A model generated the notes under the pieces. The model worked only from the letters and a program-made list of their open reading frames with translations. It did no database searches and was not told where the DNA came from. Below, in pieces: positions 1 to 6,377 of a DNA stretch of 6,377 nucleotides. Position 1 is the first letter of the stretch; each line of letters begins with the position of its first letter. A program made the position numbers and the translations under genes. Source of the DNA: JAUWQU01 sp964605095 (GTDB taxonomy: Bacteria; Planctomycetota; Phycisphaerae; SM23-33); NCBI GenBank assembly GCA_964605095.1, contig CAZSBS010000271.1, positions 1 through 6,377 of the forward strand. The letters run 5' to 3'.

Positions 1-1964
1 TTCAGCAGCAGGAATCGCGAGGATAGCGCCCCGGAAGCGTCGCCAAGTCGCGGACGGTCGCTTGCCATGATGGTGAACCGCGCGCCGATTCGACCCGTCC
101 AGGGCGGCAGGTACTTGCGATCCACGGTCAGCCGGTCTTCGCCGGAAATCGACAACAAGCGTTCGGCAATCACGGCTTGATCCGCGCGGCTGGATAACCG
201 GGCATCGGAAATGAACGCGGCGCGGGCATGGATAATCGGTTGCAAGCCGAAGTTTTGAGACAAGCTCGCCAGCGTCGGTGAACAGCAGTTGTCGCGCCCC
301 AAAAGCTCAGTTGTGACTCGCGCGATTGTGCCCTTGCCGCTCCGCTTGGGGCCGACGTTCAAGAGGATCTTCTGTTGCCTGGTGTCGTTGCTTAACAGAT
401 ACCCTTGCCAGTCCTGAAAAAGCTCTACGCTCTGAACGTCGTCACCCCATATCGAAGTAAGGAAGTGTATCCATCGCTGGGGCAATGAGGCGTCGGGGGC
501 ATAGTCGAAATCGCTGGCCGACAGGGTGAACAACATCGGATTGGGCCTGTAGAATGCGCATGTGGCCAGGTCAAGATAGCCGTTGCGGAAGACGAATAGT
601 TGGCGGGGGTCGGGCCGGGCAGCGTCGCCGTCCAGCCAGCATGGGGCCTCGATACGGTCATCGAGCAGCACGTCGCGGCAACTCGGCAGGGCCAGCCGGA
701 TTTCGCGGACGATTGCGGACTTGGCGGAAATCCGCTCGCGGGCCACTTCCCCATTGTCGGGGTTGACTTGCTCGACGACAACGCGGGCCAGGAAGCGATA
801 GATTTCCACGTCGAGCGCCTCATCGGTCATTGGCCGCCAGCACGAACCATCGGTCCGGAAGAATTCGCCTCGGTGCCGCCGAAGTAGGCGGTTGCCTCTT
901 GTGGCCTCGCCAAGAAAAGCATTGGCCAGCGGGACGGGAGATTTGCTCTTGACGACAATCTCGGCATCCGGCCGCGGTGCCGGCCCTATGGCCTGGGGGT
1001 CGCCCGTCAGCGCGGGTGTTCTTGGCGTCGGCGTCCAGATCGGCGCGGCGTCGGCCAAGGCGGTTAGAAGCTCGCGAATTTCGTCAGCCGACTTGCATCC
1101 CATAGGCCCGTCTGCTGAAACCCAGTCGGCTATGTCGCCATGTTCCGGCAGGTCGGGCAAAACTACGATTCGGACCGTGCAGCCCAGCGCCGTCAGGATC
1201 GCGGCAACTTCATAGGCATACTTGAGGCCGCTCTTGTCGTTGTCCGGCGCGATATTGACTTCCCGGCCAGCTAACGGTGTCCAGTCGCTTTTGTGGGCGC
1301 TTCCGCAACCGTGGGAAGACGTGACGGCGAGCAGGTCGTTTTCGCGGGCGGTGTCGGCGCAGCGCTCGCCTTCAAAGACCCATAAGGTGCCTTCGGCCGG
1401 CAGTTCGTCGCCCCGATACAGCGGCAACTTGCCGGGCGGGTCCGCACAAACCCAGCCCACGCCGTTGTGGAAGAACGGCCGGAATTGCTTATGGGGTTTC
1501 CCGGTTTCCGGGTCGGTTTCAGGCATGTTGAACCGCGCGACGTGGAATTGAGACTGGCCAGGATAGGCGATGGTCCATACGTGCTTGCCGCCGATTATCG
1601 GCTCCATTGCGGAAATCGCCGCGTCCAGCGTCGCGTAGACCTTCTTGGGCTTGGCTTGCGGGGCCTTGGGCGCGGGCCTTGATTCCGTTGCAGACGGCTG
1701 GCCCGAGTCCTCGCGGGCCCAAGCCAACAGCGTACCCAGTGTGATCCCGCCGCCGGCCTTGAAGCTCCGCCATTGTTGGGCGCACTCGCCAGCCTTGTAT
1801 TTCCCGCTTTGGGTGCTCCATCCGTCCCAAGCCGGCAACAGATCGTCGGCAACGGAATGCAGGGCCATGCCGACGCGCAGCCATGAGTCCCGATCATCGG
1901 CGCGGTGCGGCGCCAACTGTGCCAGGGCGGCAAGGGCCTTCTCGCTGTCGGTGGCGTCGTTCAT
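1..1964 (-). CDS. Phage/plasmid-type primase-helicase (PriCT-2, Toprim, SF3 helicase), 3' end beyond the window
   Basis: This is a putative replication protein that would prime and unwind DNA at the origin of a mobile element. The frame is open from ATG at 1964 to the window edge, giving 654 codons with no stop. Residues about 5-80 look like a PriCT-2 domain (SWLRVGMALHSV, then WDGWSTQSGKY and a conserved W-x-SF). Residues about 190-285 look like a Toprim domain, with catalytic-type Glu198 in VFEGE and the acidic pair Asp241/Asp243 in APDNDKSG. Residues about 455-654 carry an SF3/D5-like helicase: Walker A GPKRSGKGT (538-546), a Walker B-like AAFISDARL (582-590), a sensor-like TIMASDRPR (631-639) and a probable arginine finger in SSRF (648-651). 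No DnaG-type zinc finger precedes the Toprim domain. The start is supported by a strong ribosome site and by a 4-bp ATGA overlap with the AlpA-like gene. Family assignment is confident. Primase activity is inferred. Confidence 0.93.
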   Translation of the reverse strand, partial: MNDATDSEKALAALAQLAPHRADDRDSWLRVGMALHSVADDLLPAWDGWSTQSGKYKAGECAQQWRSFKAGGGITLGTLLAWAREDSGQPSATESRPAPKAPQAKPKKVYATLDAAISAMEPIIGGKHVWTIAYPGQSQFHVARFNMPETDPETGKPHKQFRPFFHNGVGWVCADPPGKLPLYRGDELPAEGTLWVFEGERCADTARENDLLAVTSSHGCGSAHKSDWTPLAGREVNIAPDNDKSGLKYAYEVAAILTALGCTVRIVVLPDLPEHGDIADWVSADGPMGCKSADEIRELLTALADAAPIWTPTPRTPALTGDPQAIGPAPRPDAEIVVKSKSPVPLANAFLGEATRGNRLLRRHRGEFFRTDGSCWRPMTDEALDVEIYRFLARVVVEQVNPDNGEVARERISAKSAIVREIRLALPSCRDVLLDDRIEAPCWLDGDAARPDPRQLFVFRNGYLDLATCAFYRPNPMLFTLSASDFDYAPDASLPQRWIHFLTSIWGDDVQSVELFQDWQGYLLSNDTRQQKILLNVGPKRSGKGTIARVTTELLGRDNCCSPTLASLSQNFGLQPIIHARAAFISDARLSSRADQAVIAERLLSISGEDRLTVDRKYLPPWTGRIGARFTIMASDRPRLGDASGALSSRFLLL

Positions 1965-2212
1965 GCTCGGCGCCTCCCCCTGCCGGCTTCCCAAACGTCG
2001 CGGCTCGGCGTTCCCGCCTTGCACCAATCTCGAATTTCCTCAGCCAGCCAGCGGACGATATGGCCACGATGCAAGACAGGCGACGGTATGGCGCCGGCAG
2101 CTTGGAGCGCGAACCATGACGCCCGCGAAATGTTGCAAGCCTTGGAGCATTGTTCGGCTGTCCAAAGTAGGGGCTCGGCGGCGGGGTGATTCGTCGGGGC
2201 GGTATCACTCAT
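1961..2212 (-). CDS. AlpA/excisionase-like helix-turn-helix protein
   Basis: This is a small DNA-binding protein of 83 residues. After a short polar N-terminus it has LLWTAEQCSKACNISRASW, which fits the helix-turn-helix of the AlpA/MerR-like excisionase group. A segment with GAIPSPVLHRGHIVRW follows, like the wing and closing strand in which these proteins read a minor-groove or half site, and then a helix EIRDWCKAG. The same frame extends to a GTG at 2236, but the ATG at 2212 is chosen because AAGGGGGG lies 8 nt upstream of it and the homologous-looking part begins after it. Proteins of this group activate integrase or excision genes (AlpA of cryptic prophage CP4-57) or act as recombination directionality factors. 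Here it directly precedes and overlaps the primase gene, so a role in switching on element excision or replication is an inference. The precise target cannot be told from the sequence. Confidence 0.82.
   Translation of the reverse strand: MSDTAPTNHPAAEPLLWTAEQCSKACNISRASWFALQAAGAIPSPVLHRGHIVRWLAEEIRDWCKAGTPSRDVWEAGRGRRRA
1973..1980 (-). promoter_or_regulatory. Ribosome binding site of the primase-helicase gene
   Basis: GGGGGAGG on the minus strand lies 8 nt before the ATG at 1964. It is inside the end of the AlpA-like coding sequence. It fixes the primase start and indicates that the gene can recruit ribosomes itself as well as by coupling through the overlapping ATGA. Confidence 0.75.
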
Positions 2213-2220
2213 GGCCGGCA

Positions 2221-2228
2221 CCCCCCTT
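2221..2228 (-). promoter_or_regulatory. Ribosome binding site of the AlpA-like gene
   Basis: AAGGGGGG on the minus strand lies 8 nt before the ATG at 2212. It decides between this ATG and the upstream in-frame GTG at 2236, which has no comparable site. Its G-run can pair with an upstream C-run (see the hairpin at 2222-2252). Confidence 0.7.
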
Positions 2229-2252
2229 GTCCGCACATGCCAGTAGAGGGGG
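2222..2252 (-). promoter_or_regulatory. Possible hairpin covering the AlpA-like ribosome binding site
   Basis: In the minus-strand RNA, CCCCCU (2252-2247) can pair with AGGGGG (2227-2222). This gives a 6-bp, nearly all G-C stem with a loop of 19 nt. The right arm is the Shine-Dalgarno core of the AlpA-like gene, and the left arm begins 5 nt after the stop codon of the upstream helix-turn-helix gene (2260-2258). A ribosome terminating there would cover the left arm and free the ribosome site, which would couple the two genes. The pairing is visible in the sequence; the regulatory role is inference, and the long loop lowers confidence. Confidence 0.35.
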
Positions 2253-2257
2253 CAGAG

Positions 2258-2458
2258 TTATTGTTCATCGCTGCTCACCCCCTTTGCAGCCCGCTCAAGC
2301 AGCACGCGCTCGACGGCTTCTGGATTGAAGAGAGTTCGCCGACCGGCGCGCAGACTTGGGATTCTTCCTGCTTTGGCCTCAGCCATGAGCCATGCAGCAG
2401 GAAGATGAAGCCGCCTGGCAAGCCCCGAGACGTTTACGATGGTGTTTGCATTTTCCAT
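2258..2458 (-). CDS. Small helix-turn-helix DNA-binding protein
   Basis: This is a protein of about 66 residues with an excisionase/MerR-like helix-turn-helix. IVNVSGLARRLHLPAAWLM forms the first helices, and AGRIPSLRAGRRTLFNPEAV matches the usual GRIP-x-LR-x-G-R-x-x-x-F pattern of the wing and following helix. It ends with a charged helix, VERVLLERAAK. Partners of this kind are excisionases, element repressors or auxiliary regulators; nothing here tells which. The start is uncertain. The ATG at 2458 fits the family length but has only AGAGG one base upstream. In-frame alternatives are ATG at 2479 and TTG at 2491, neither with a clear ribosome site. Because the upstream gene ends at 2510, translation may rely on reinitiation. 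The gene lies 45 bp before the AlpA-like gene and is probably co-transcribed with it. Confidence 0.78.
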   Translation of the reverse strand: MENANTIVNVSGLARRLHLPAAWLMAEAKAGRIPSLRAGRRTLFNPEAVERVLLERAAKGVSSDEQ

Positions 2459-2482
2459 GCCTCTATTCTGCCAAGGCATGGT

Positions 2483-2502
2483 GTGCGCCAACTGGTGCGC
2501 CA
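2483..2502. repeat. Two 8-bp direct repeats overlapping an imperfect dyad, possible operator
   Basis: GTGCGCCA occurs at 2483-2490 and again at 2495-2502, a 12-bp period. Between and within them is an imperfect inverted repeat, GCGCCA-AC-TGGTGC at 2485-2498, with five of six arm bases matching. It lies in the short junction between the large unknown gene and the first helix-turn-helix gene, and overlaps the alternative TTG start at 2491. A binding site for one of the small regulators is possible. The elements are short and could be chance. Confidence 0.3.
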
Positions 2503-2509
2503 GGTGTGA

Positions 2510-5269
2510 TTATCTTGTGATCTGCCTTTTTTTCGGGGCCTCAAGCCGAAATTTGCCCTTCCCGGCAGGCACGATCATAGTTCCCCAGACAATATGCACG
2601 TTTGTCTTCCCAACCCGCTTTGTCATCTTCGACTTCGCCTTCATGCGGAATGTATGAAACAGGCGAAAGCTTTCGCTTGCTGAGCCTGCCTTCTCGCCAA
2701 TGGTTTCTTCCGCCAGGGCGAGCCCGCCCTTTTCCCATTCCGCCCACAGGCACTTGATGCAAGCGGCCTGAGTCTTCGTAAACTCGTAGCGAGTCCCAAA
2801 CCAGATAACGGAACAATAGTCCTCGGAATGTTCGCATCGTTCCCTTGGCATTACTGGCGACGATGGGCCTTGCGTGGCCTGCGCAGGCGAGACTACGCTC
2901 TTCTCTGCCGATGGTGCCAAGGGCCCTGTTGAAGTCGAAGACGGTGCCTTCTCGTCATGATGCTCGGGTGCTTGCGGCACACTTGCACGGGGAAGTGGCT
3001 TCTGGCGATCAAGATTGCGCAGGCAGTTGGCCCAAGCCTCCTTCAATCTCCCGCGATGTTCCGCGGTGCCCACCTGGGCAGCTCGGATGCAGGCCTTCTC
3101 GGCTGGAGTGAGCTCGTAAGGCTTCGACTTAGCGGCGTAACGGCACTGCTCGATGAACATTTCCACCTTGTTGACTTCCCCACGGGTCCACTCTGGGACA
3201 ACCTGGAGATCGTCCGGCTCGCTACTGACCAATATATCCAGCAGGCCGAATGCTATTTCTCGCGCCTCGGCCGTTCCGCTAAACGCCACGAGTTTCTCAA
3301 AGCAGACCTCCAGCCGCAAGCGTAGGTTCACTATCAAAGGCATCAGCGGGTGAGGCTGGAAACTGATCTTCGCGTCCATCTCCGCAAAGATCAGGTCTTT
3401 GCATAATTCCCAGTATTCACGAAGAAGGCGAACGAAGCGGCCTGGCTCCAGAAACGAAGGATCGTCGGCGGGGTGCGGTATCCGGCAGTCAACCACCTCG
3501 ATCTCACTGATTCGCGACAACATCTTTTTCACCGGTTCGGCTGCCCTTTCCAGGCAGGTAGTCATCGCAGCGTCAATCCATTCCGTCGAGGGCATCTTTC
3601 CGTTATCGTAATTTGAAACATCTGGATGCCACAACATGAGTATGCCTACGAGAATACCTGGCCCCGTCTTTTCATAGAGCTGGCAGAAGTCCTTCTTATT
3701 GCAACCCTCCCAAATCTTCTCGAAGCCCGGCCCTTGCAGCAGCTTGGTCAGGCGGTTCGATAGCGCCGATCGGAGCTCATTCGCCTCCTTTTCCTCAACG
3801 TCATTCGGGTAGTAGTAGCACAGCCAGCCTAGGTTGCGCATCGCAACCGCCGCGCCAATGGCAGTGCAGAGGTCCGCGTAGGCAGGGGCACTTTCCGACT
3901 TGCCTGGCGTTGCCGGCGCCACGGGCTCTGCCGGCGGCGCATCTTCCGGCACAGCCTGGGGGTCGGACTTGTGGCCGTTCTTGATGGCGTTAATCAACAT
4001 ATCGTCCGCGGCGTCGAGGTTGTCCATCATGTCGGTCACTTCCGCGAACCGCGATCTGACCTTCTCCGGGATCGGAGTGGTGAGTTCCTTCTCAATTGCC
4101 AGCATCTCCTCCAAAGACGTAGGCGCGTGCTGGCCGACTTCGCGTTGCCAACGATTCTCTCGTCGCCTCCAAACGAGGGGGTCCGCGAATAGCTCTTTTC
4201 TTAGCATCTCATTCTTGTCTTCTGAATCGACCGTCAACCTCGACTCCCACGCCTCAGCTCTGCGCAGGTATCCGGCTAAGACCATCGTCAAGCGGCTCGG
4301 CGCGGGATCGTAAATGCCCGGGTCGGGGTCAAACGTGTATTGCCTCAGTTCGTCTATTGCCTCGTCCCAGAGCACGCGGTCCTCTGGCGTAAGATCGGCA
4401 GAGGCTCGGAACGAAAAATCTGGCGGCGGGGAGAAGTCTTCGCCAACATCCCCGTATTCCTTGGTGAATAGACGACAAAGCGCAGCCGCCTCCAGCCTGC
4501 CATGCACTGCGCAAAAAGCCTTCTCTCCTGATTCAGAGACGGGCAGTCCACTCGAATCCTTCATCCCGGCCGGTATGGACGCTATGAGGTAGTATTCCGC
4601 CTCATCCTCGCCGTGTGCAGCAGAAACCGGCTCATCTTGGCCTTGGGACATTTGCGCCGCATCCTGGTCAGCCGGCGACTTGCGGCGGGGTAAGAGGGCT
4701 CCCGCCTTCTTCACGGCAGAAATGGCCGCATCCAGCCGAGACAGGTACTCCCACCGAACAAGGTTTGGCGAGTACCACCGAGCCTGCCCTTCGTCATGCG
4801 TAACGCCCAGTACCTGTTCGGCCAGCCGTTCCATGCGACCTTCATGGTCCTGCTCTCGAAACGATCTGCATTGCGCCACCAGCGCATTGCTGGAGTGCTC
4901 CAAATGCAGGCAGGCCACCTCGTCCAAAGACCACAAAGGCAGCGAGCCGCCCTCGACCTCGACGCATTTGCCGTCCCGCGTCAGTGCCGTTGGTTTCGCT
5001 CCCTCCCCAGAGCCGAAGCGACTAATGGCGGTCTCCGCGAAGAGGTCAAGCGTCCAGCGGTGATCAAAGAGGAATTGTCCTTCGGCGTCGATGTCTTCTG
5101 TGGGAATGCGATACTCGGGCCGTGCATCCCGGTCAAGGATGTCCCACCCGCCCGCCGTGGCCGGGTTACGGCGCTTGGGCTGAGCGAAAAACAAGAATGT
5201 CAGCCGGTGCTCTTCCAACGCCAGCAGGAGCGCGTCGGTAGGGCTGAACGTTCCGTTGTGGTCCCGCAT
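2510..5269 (-). CDS. Large protein of unknown function with a C-terminal winged-helix-like domain (919 residues)
   Basis: I do not recognise a named family for the full protein. It looks soluble: no signal peptide or clear membrane helix. The N-terminal block (about 1-195) contains FSPTDALLLALEEHRL and a W/D-rich region. Acidic or Pro/Ala-rich linkers at about 196-224 and 434-463 separate it from two mostly helical blocks (about 225-433 and 464-755). A Pro/Ser-rich linker (about 756-810) leads to a compact C-terminal domain (about 812-910): a strand-like VIWFGTRYEFT, a helix TQAACIKCLWAEWEKG, further helices, then WGTMIVPAGKGKFRLE, which resembles the wing of a winged helix. Cys812, His814, Cys819, Cys837 and Cys840 could form a metal site. 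The start at ATG 5269 has GAAGG 7 nt upstream. It lies between the XRE/ImmA gene and the replication genes, so a regulatory or defence-like role is possible but unproven. Confidence 0.88.
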   Translation of the reverse strand: MRDHNGTFSPTDALLLALEEHRLTFLFFAQPKRRNPATAGGWDILDRDARPEYRIPTEDIDAEGQFLFDHRWTLDLFAETAISRFGSGEGAKPTALTRDGKCVEVEGGSLPLWSLDEVACLHLEHSSNALVAQCRSFREQDHEGRMERLAEQVLGVTHDEGQARWYSPNLVRWEYLSRLDAAISAVKKAGALLPRRKSPADQDAAQMSQGQDEPVSAAHGEDEAEYYLIASIPAGMKDSSGLPVSESGEKAFCAVHGRLEAAALCRLFTKEYGDVGEDFSPPPDFSFRASADLTPEDRVLWDEAIDELRQYTFDPDPGIYDPAPSRLTMVLAGYLRRAEAWESRLTVDSEDKNEMLRKELFADPLVWRRRENRWQREVGQHAPTSLEEMLAIEKELTTPIPEKVRSRFAEVTDMMDNLDAADDMLINAIKNGHKSDPQAVPEDAPPAEPVAPATPGKSESAPAYADLCTAIGAAVAMRNLGWLCYYYPNDVEEKEANELRSALSNRLTKLLQGPGFEKIWEGCNKKDFCQLYEKTGPGILVGILMLWHPDVSNYDNGKMPSTEWIDAAMTTCLERAAEPVKKMLSRISEIEVVDCRIPHPADDPSFLEPGRFVRLLREYWELCKDLIFAEMDAKISFQPHPLMPLIVNLRLRLEVCFEKLVAFSGTAEAREIAFGLLDILVSSEPDDLQVVPEWTRGEVNKVEMFIEQCRYAAKSKPYELTPAEKACIRAAQVGTAEHRGRLKEAWANCLRNLDRQKPLPRASVPQAPEHHDEKAPSSTSTGPLAPSAEKSVVSPAQATQGPSSPVMPRERCEHSEDYCSVIWFGTRYEFTKTQAACIKCLWAEWEKGGLALAEETIGEKAGSASESFRLFHTFRMKAKSKMTKRVGKTNVHIVWGTMIVPAGKGKFRLEAPKKRQITR

Positions 5270-5451
5270 ACCATGACCTTCGATCTGTTATCCGGTGCTG
5301 TCGGCCTGGCCTTGATTGGCACAGACAGTCGAACTACGGCAGACAAGTCCAAGCCGATTTGCCCAGCCGACTATTCGGGTTCTTGATTGCTTGCTATCGC
5401 TACCGAAATCTAAGGCCAAGGAGCGGTAGTCAGAGGCGTTGCCAAAACGGG
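5270..5451 (-). other. Intergenic leader between the metallopeptidase gene and the 919-residue protein gene
   Basis: This 182-bp gap is the longest non-coding stretch in the window and the most likely place for a promoter of the downstream four-gene block. No pair of -35 and -10 boxes stands out. TTGGCA near 5444 and GATAAC near 5288 are single partial matches without good partners. A short dyad CCGA-4 nt-TCGG at 5367-5378 is the only symmetric element noticed there. No terminator with a U-run follows the stop of the metallopeptidase gene, so read-through is also possible. Confidence 0.35.
5277..5281 (-). promoter_or_regulatory. Ribosome binding site of the 919-residue protein gene
   Basis: GAAGG on the minus strand lies 7 nt before the ATG at 5269 and supports that start. 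A second ATG at 5274 is out of frame and too close to this site, and its frame closes after about two dozen codons. Confidence 0.6.
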
Positions 5452-6377
5452 TCAATTCTCGACGAAACGCAATCTCAGCTTGTTCGGCTGAAACCGGGCC
5501 ACAAAATCGTTGGCATGAACGCGCATAATCCTGGCGAAGTCGCCTTCTTCATATCCGCACGATCTTGATAGTTCATCAATGATCTGTTTGAGCAGCACTG
5601 GCTCCTCTCCTGTAATTTCGACACACTCCCGCTTCCGCTGGCCTGTCGTACTCAATCGGCGCATCAGTCGGGTGTACTCGGTGGCAGGAATACGACCAAC
5701 GTCGCGGGCTCTACGAACGAGAGCAGCCATCGAGACACGCCAGTGCGGTTTCATGCTTGCCGCCTTCGCCAGCGTGAGTTCGCAAAGTTCTGGAGCAATG
5801 TCCTTAGCCGGCATAAGAAACTCGGCTGCGAAGCGATTTGCCTCATTTTCCATTGTCTCGCTTGCGGCTTGGTGCATGACCACATGTCCCAACTCATGGG
5901 CGAGCGAGAACCTGACTCGATCAGCAGGCGCTGTCGAGTTGACGAAAAACAACGGCGGCAGGCCCATGGGCCATTGACTAACGGCATCGATGTCCGAAGT
6001 CCCGAACGGAAAAGTGAAGACCACGCCGCCAGCTTGCTCGATGGCGCGTATCAAGTTGCGGACCGGCCCCACGGGCATCTGCCAGCTTGCACGGACCAGC
6101 GAAGCAATCCTCTCCGCGTCACCGGCGTGCTCGTCGATGTCAAGAAACTCTATGTGGTTGGGTGTGGAAAGATTAACCTCGTCCAGAAGCCGCTTGAACT
6201 GGAGGCGGCGCGTATTCACTTCGGCTTCCAAGCGACGGATTTCTGTGACCGAGGCAGATGCCTTCTTTCTGTAGAAGAAGACGCTCAGACCGAGTCCGAC
6301 AACGTCATCACGCTGAGTGAAGAAGTCCAGGGGGTAATTCAGGGCCGCGCATACCGCCTGCATCACCTCTGGAGAAG
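5452..6377 (-). CDS. XRE-type regulator/ImmA-IrrE family zinc metallopeptidase, 5' end beyond the window
   Basis: This is a probable zinc-dependent endopeptidase of the ImmA/IrrE family (COG2856), which cleaves repressor-type proteins. The frame stays open to the right edge. The codons before the GTG at 6366 read Ser-Pro-Glu, giving SPEVMQAVCAALNYPLDFF, the usual end of an XRE helix-turn-helix domain. The gene is therefore truncated, not started here, and the missing part is probably the N-terminal DNA-binding domain. Counting from the codon at 6366, the zinc motif is HELGH at 157-161, with Glu175 in MENEANRFAAEFLMP as the likely third ligand. A typical WRVSMAALVRRARDVGRI follows at 209-226, then a C-terminal helical tail ending at 304. 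Fused proteins of this type act as antitoxins or as switches in mobile elements. Here it is the first gene upstream of the unknown protein and the replication genes, so controlling them is a reasonable inference. Confidence 0.92.
   Translation of the reverse strand, partial: SPEVMQAVCAALNYPLDFFTQRDDVVGLGLSVFFYRKKASASVTEIRRLEAEVNTRRLQFKRLLDEVNLSTPNHIEFLDIDEHAGDAERIASLVRASWQMPVGPVRNLIRAIEQAGGVVFTFPFGTSDIDAVSQWPMGLPPLFFVNSTAPADRVRFSLAHELGHVVMHQAASETMENEANRFAAEFLMPAKDIAPELCELTLAKAASMKPHWRVSMAALVRRARDVGRIPATEYTRLMRRLSTTGQRKRECVEITGEEPVLLKQIIDELSRSCGYEEGDFARIMRVHANDFVARFQPNKLRLRFVEN

Noticed and set aside
425..823. Minus-strand open frame of 132 codons inside the primase region
   Set aside because: It is in a different frame from the primase-helicase, whose motifs continue unbroken through this stretch. 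The translation is low-complexity Ser/Pro/Thr-rich.
1519..1933. Two overlapping minus-strand open frames of about 110-120 codons
   Set aside because: Both are alternative frames of the primase N-terminal region, where the PriCT-2-like pattern and ribosome site support the other frame.
1645..2328. Plus-strand open frame of 227 codons
   Set aside because: It runs antisense across three well-supported minus-strand genes and their junctions. Its translation is rich in Arg/Ala/Ser/Pro with no recognisable motif, as expected of a shadow in GC-rich DNA.
5272..5274. ATG 5 nt upstream of the start of the 919-residue gene
   Set aside because: It is out of frame, only 2 nt from the ribosome site, and its frame closes after about 24 codons.
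4796..5386. Plus-strand open frame of 196 codons reaching into the 182-bp gap
   Set aside because: It is antisense to the start of the 919-residue gene, has no domain pattern and no convincing ribosome site.
5270..5451. Sigma-70 promoter in the gap
   Set aside because: Only isolated partial -35 or -10 matches were found, without correct spacing, so no specific promoter is claimed.
6364..6366. GTG as the true start of the metallopeptidase gene
   Set aside because: The frame stays open upstream to the window edge and reads Ser-Pro-Glu-Val-Met, the usual continuation of an XRE domain, so this is an internal codon.
1..6377. CRISPR array, tRNA, rRNA, insertion sequence or attachment site
   Set aside because: No regularly spaced repeats, cloverleaf-like sequence, transposase motif or long terminal repeats were seen by reading. 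Nearly all of the window is covered by the five coding sequences.

Overview
The window is a compact accessory module in which every supportable gene lies on the minus strand, so transcription runs from right to left. The order is: a 5'-truncated XRE-type regulator/ImmA-IrrE metallopeptidase (6377 to 5452); a 182-bp gap; a 919-residue protein of unknown function with a possible winged-helix domain at its C-terminus (5269 to 2510); a small helix-turn-helix protein (about 2458 to 2258); an AlpA/excisionase-like helix-turn-helix protein (2212 to 1961); and a primase-helicase (1964 to beyond position 1) cut by the left edge. The primase frame is open for all 654 codons from its ATG to the window end and accounts for the whole left third of the window.

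The last three genes are tightly packed. The AlpA-like stop and the primase start overlap as ATGA, and strong Shine-Dalgarno sequences precede both genes. This suggests one translationally coupled unit for control and replication. PriCT-2, Toprim and superfamily 3 (SF3) helicase signatures together with an AlpA-like protein are typical of P4-like satellites, integrative elements and some plasmids. The XRE/ImmA-type protein resembles the protease-linked switches of mobile elements (ImmA/ImmR of ICEBs1) and some antitoxins. My overall reading is the regulation and replication block of an integrative element or satellite. No integrase, attachment site, capsid or conjugation gene is visible here.

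The sequence is fairly GC-rich and looks bacterial. The style of the small helix-turn-helix proteins and of the C-terminal domain of the large protein reminds me of planctomycete accessory genes, but this is recall without a database search and is a weak taxonomic hint. The most novel content is the 919-residue protein between the regulator and the replication genes. Also notable are a possible hairpin that would hide the AlpA-like ribosome binding site and a small dyad or repeat just upstream of the first helix-turn-helix gene. No RNA gene, CRISPR array or insertion sequence was seen.
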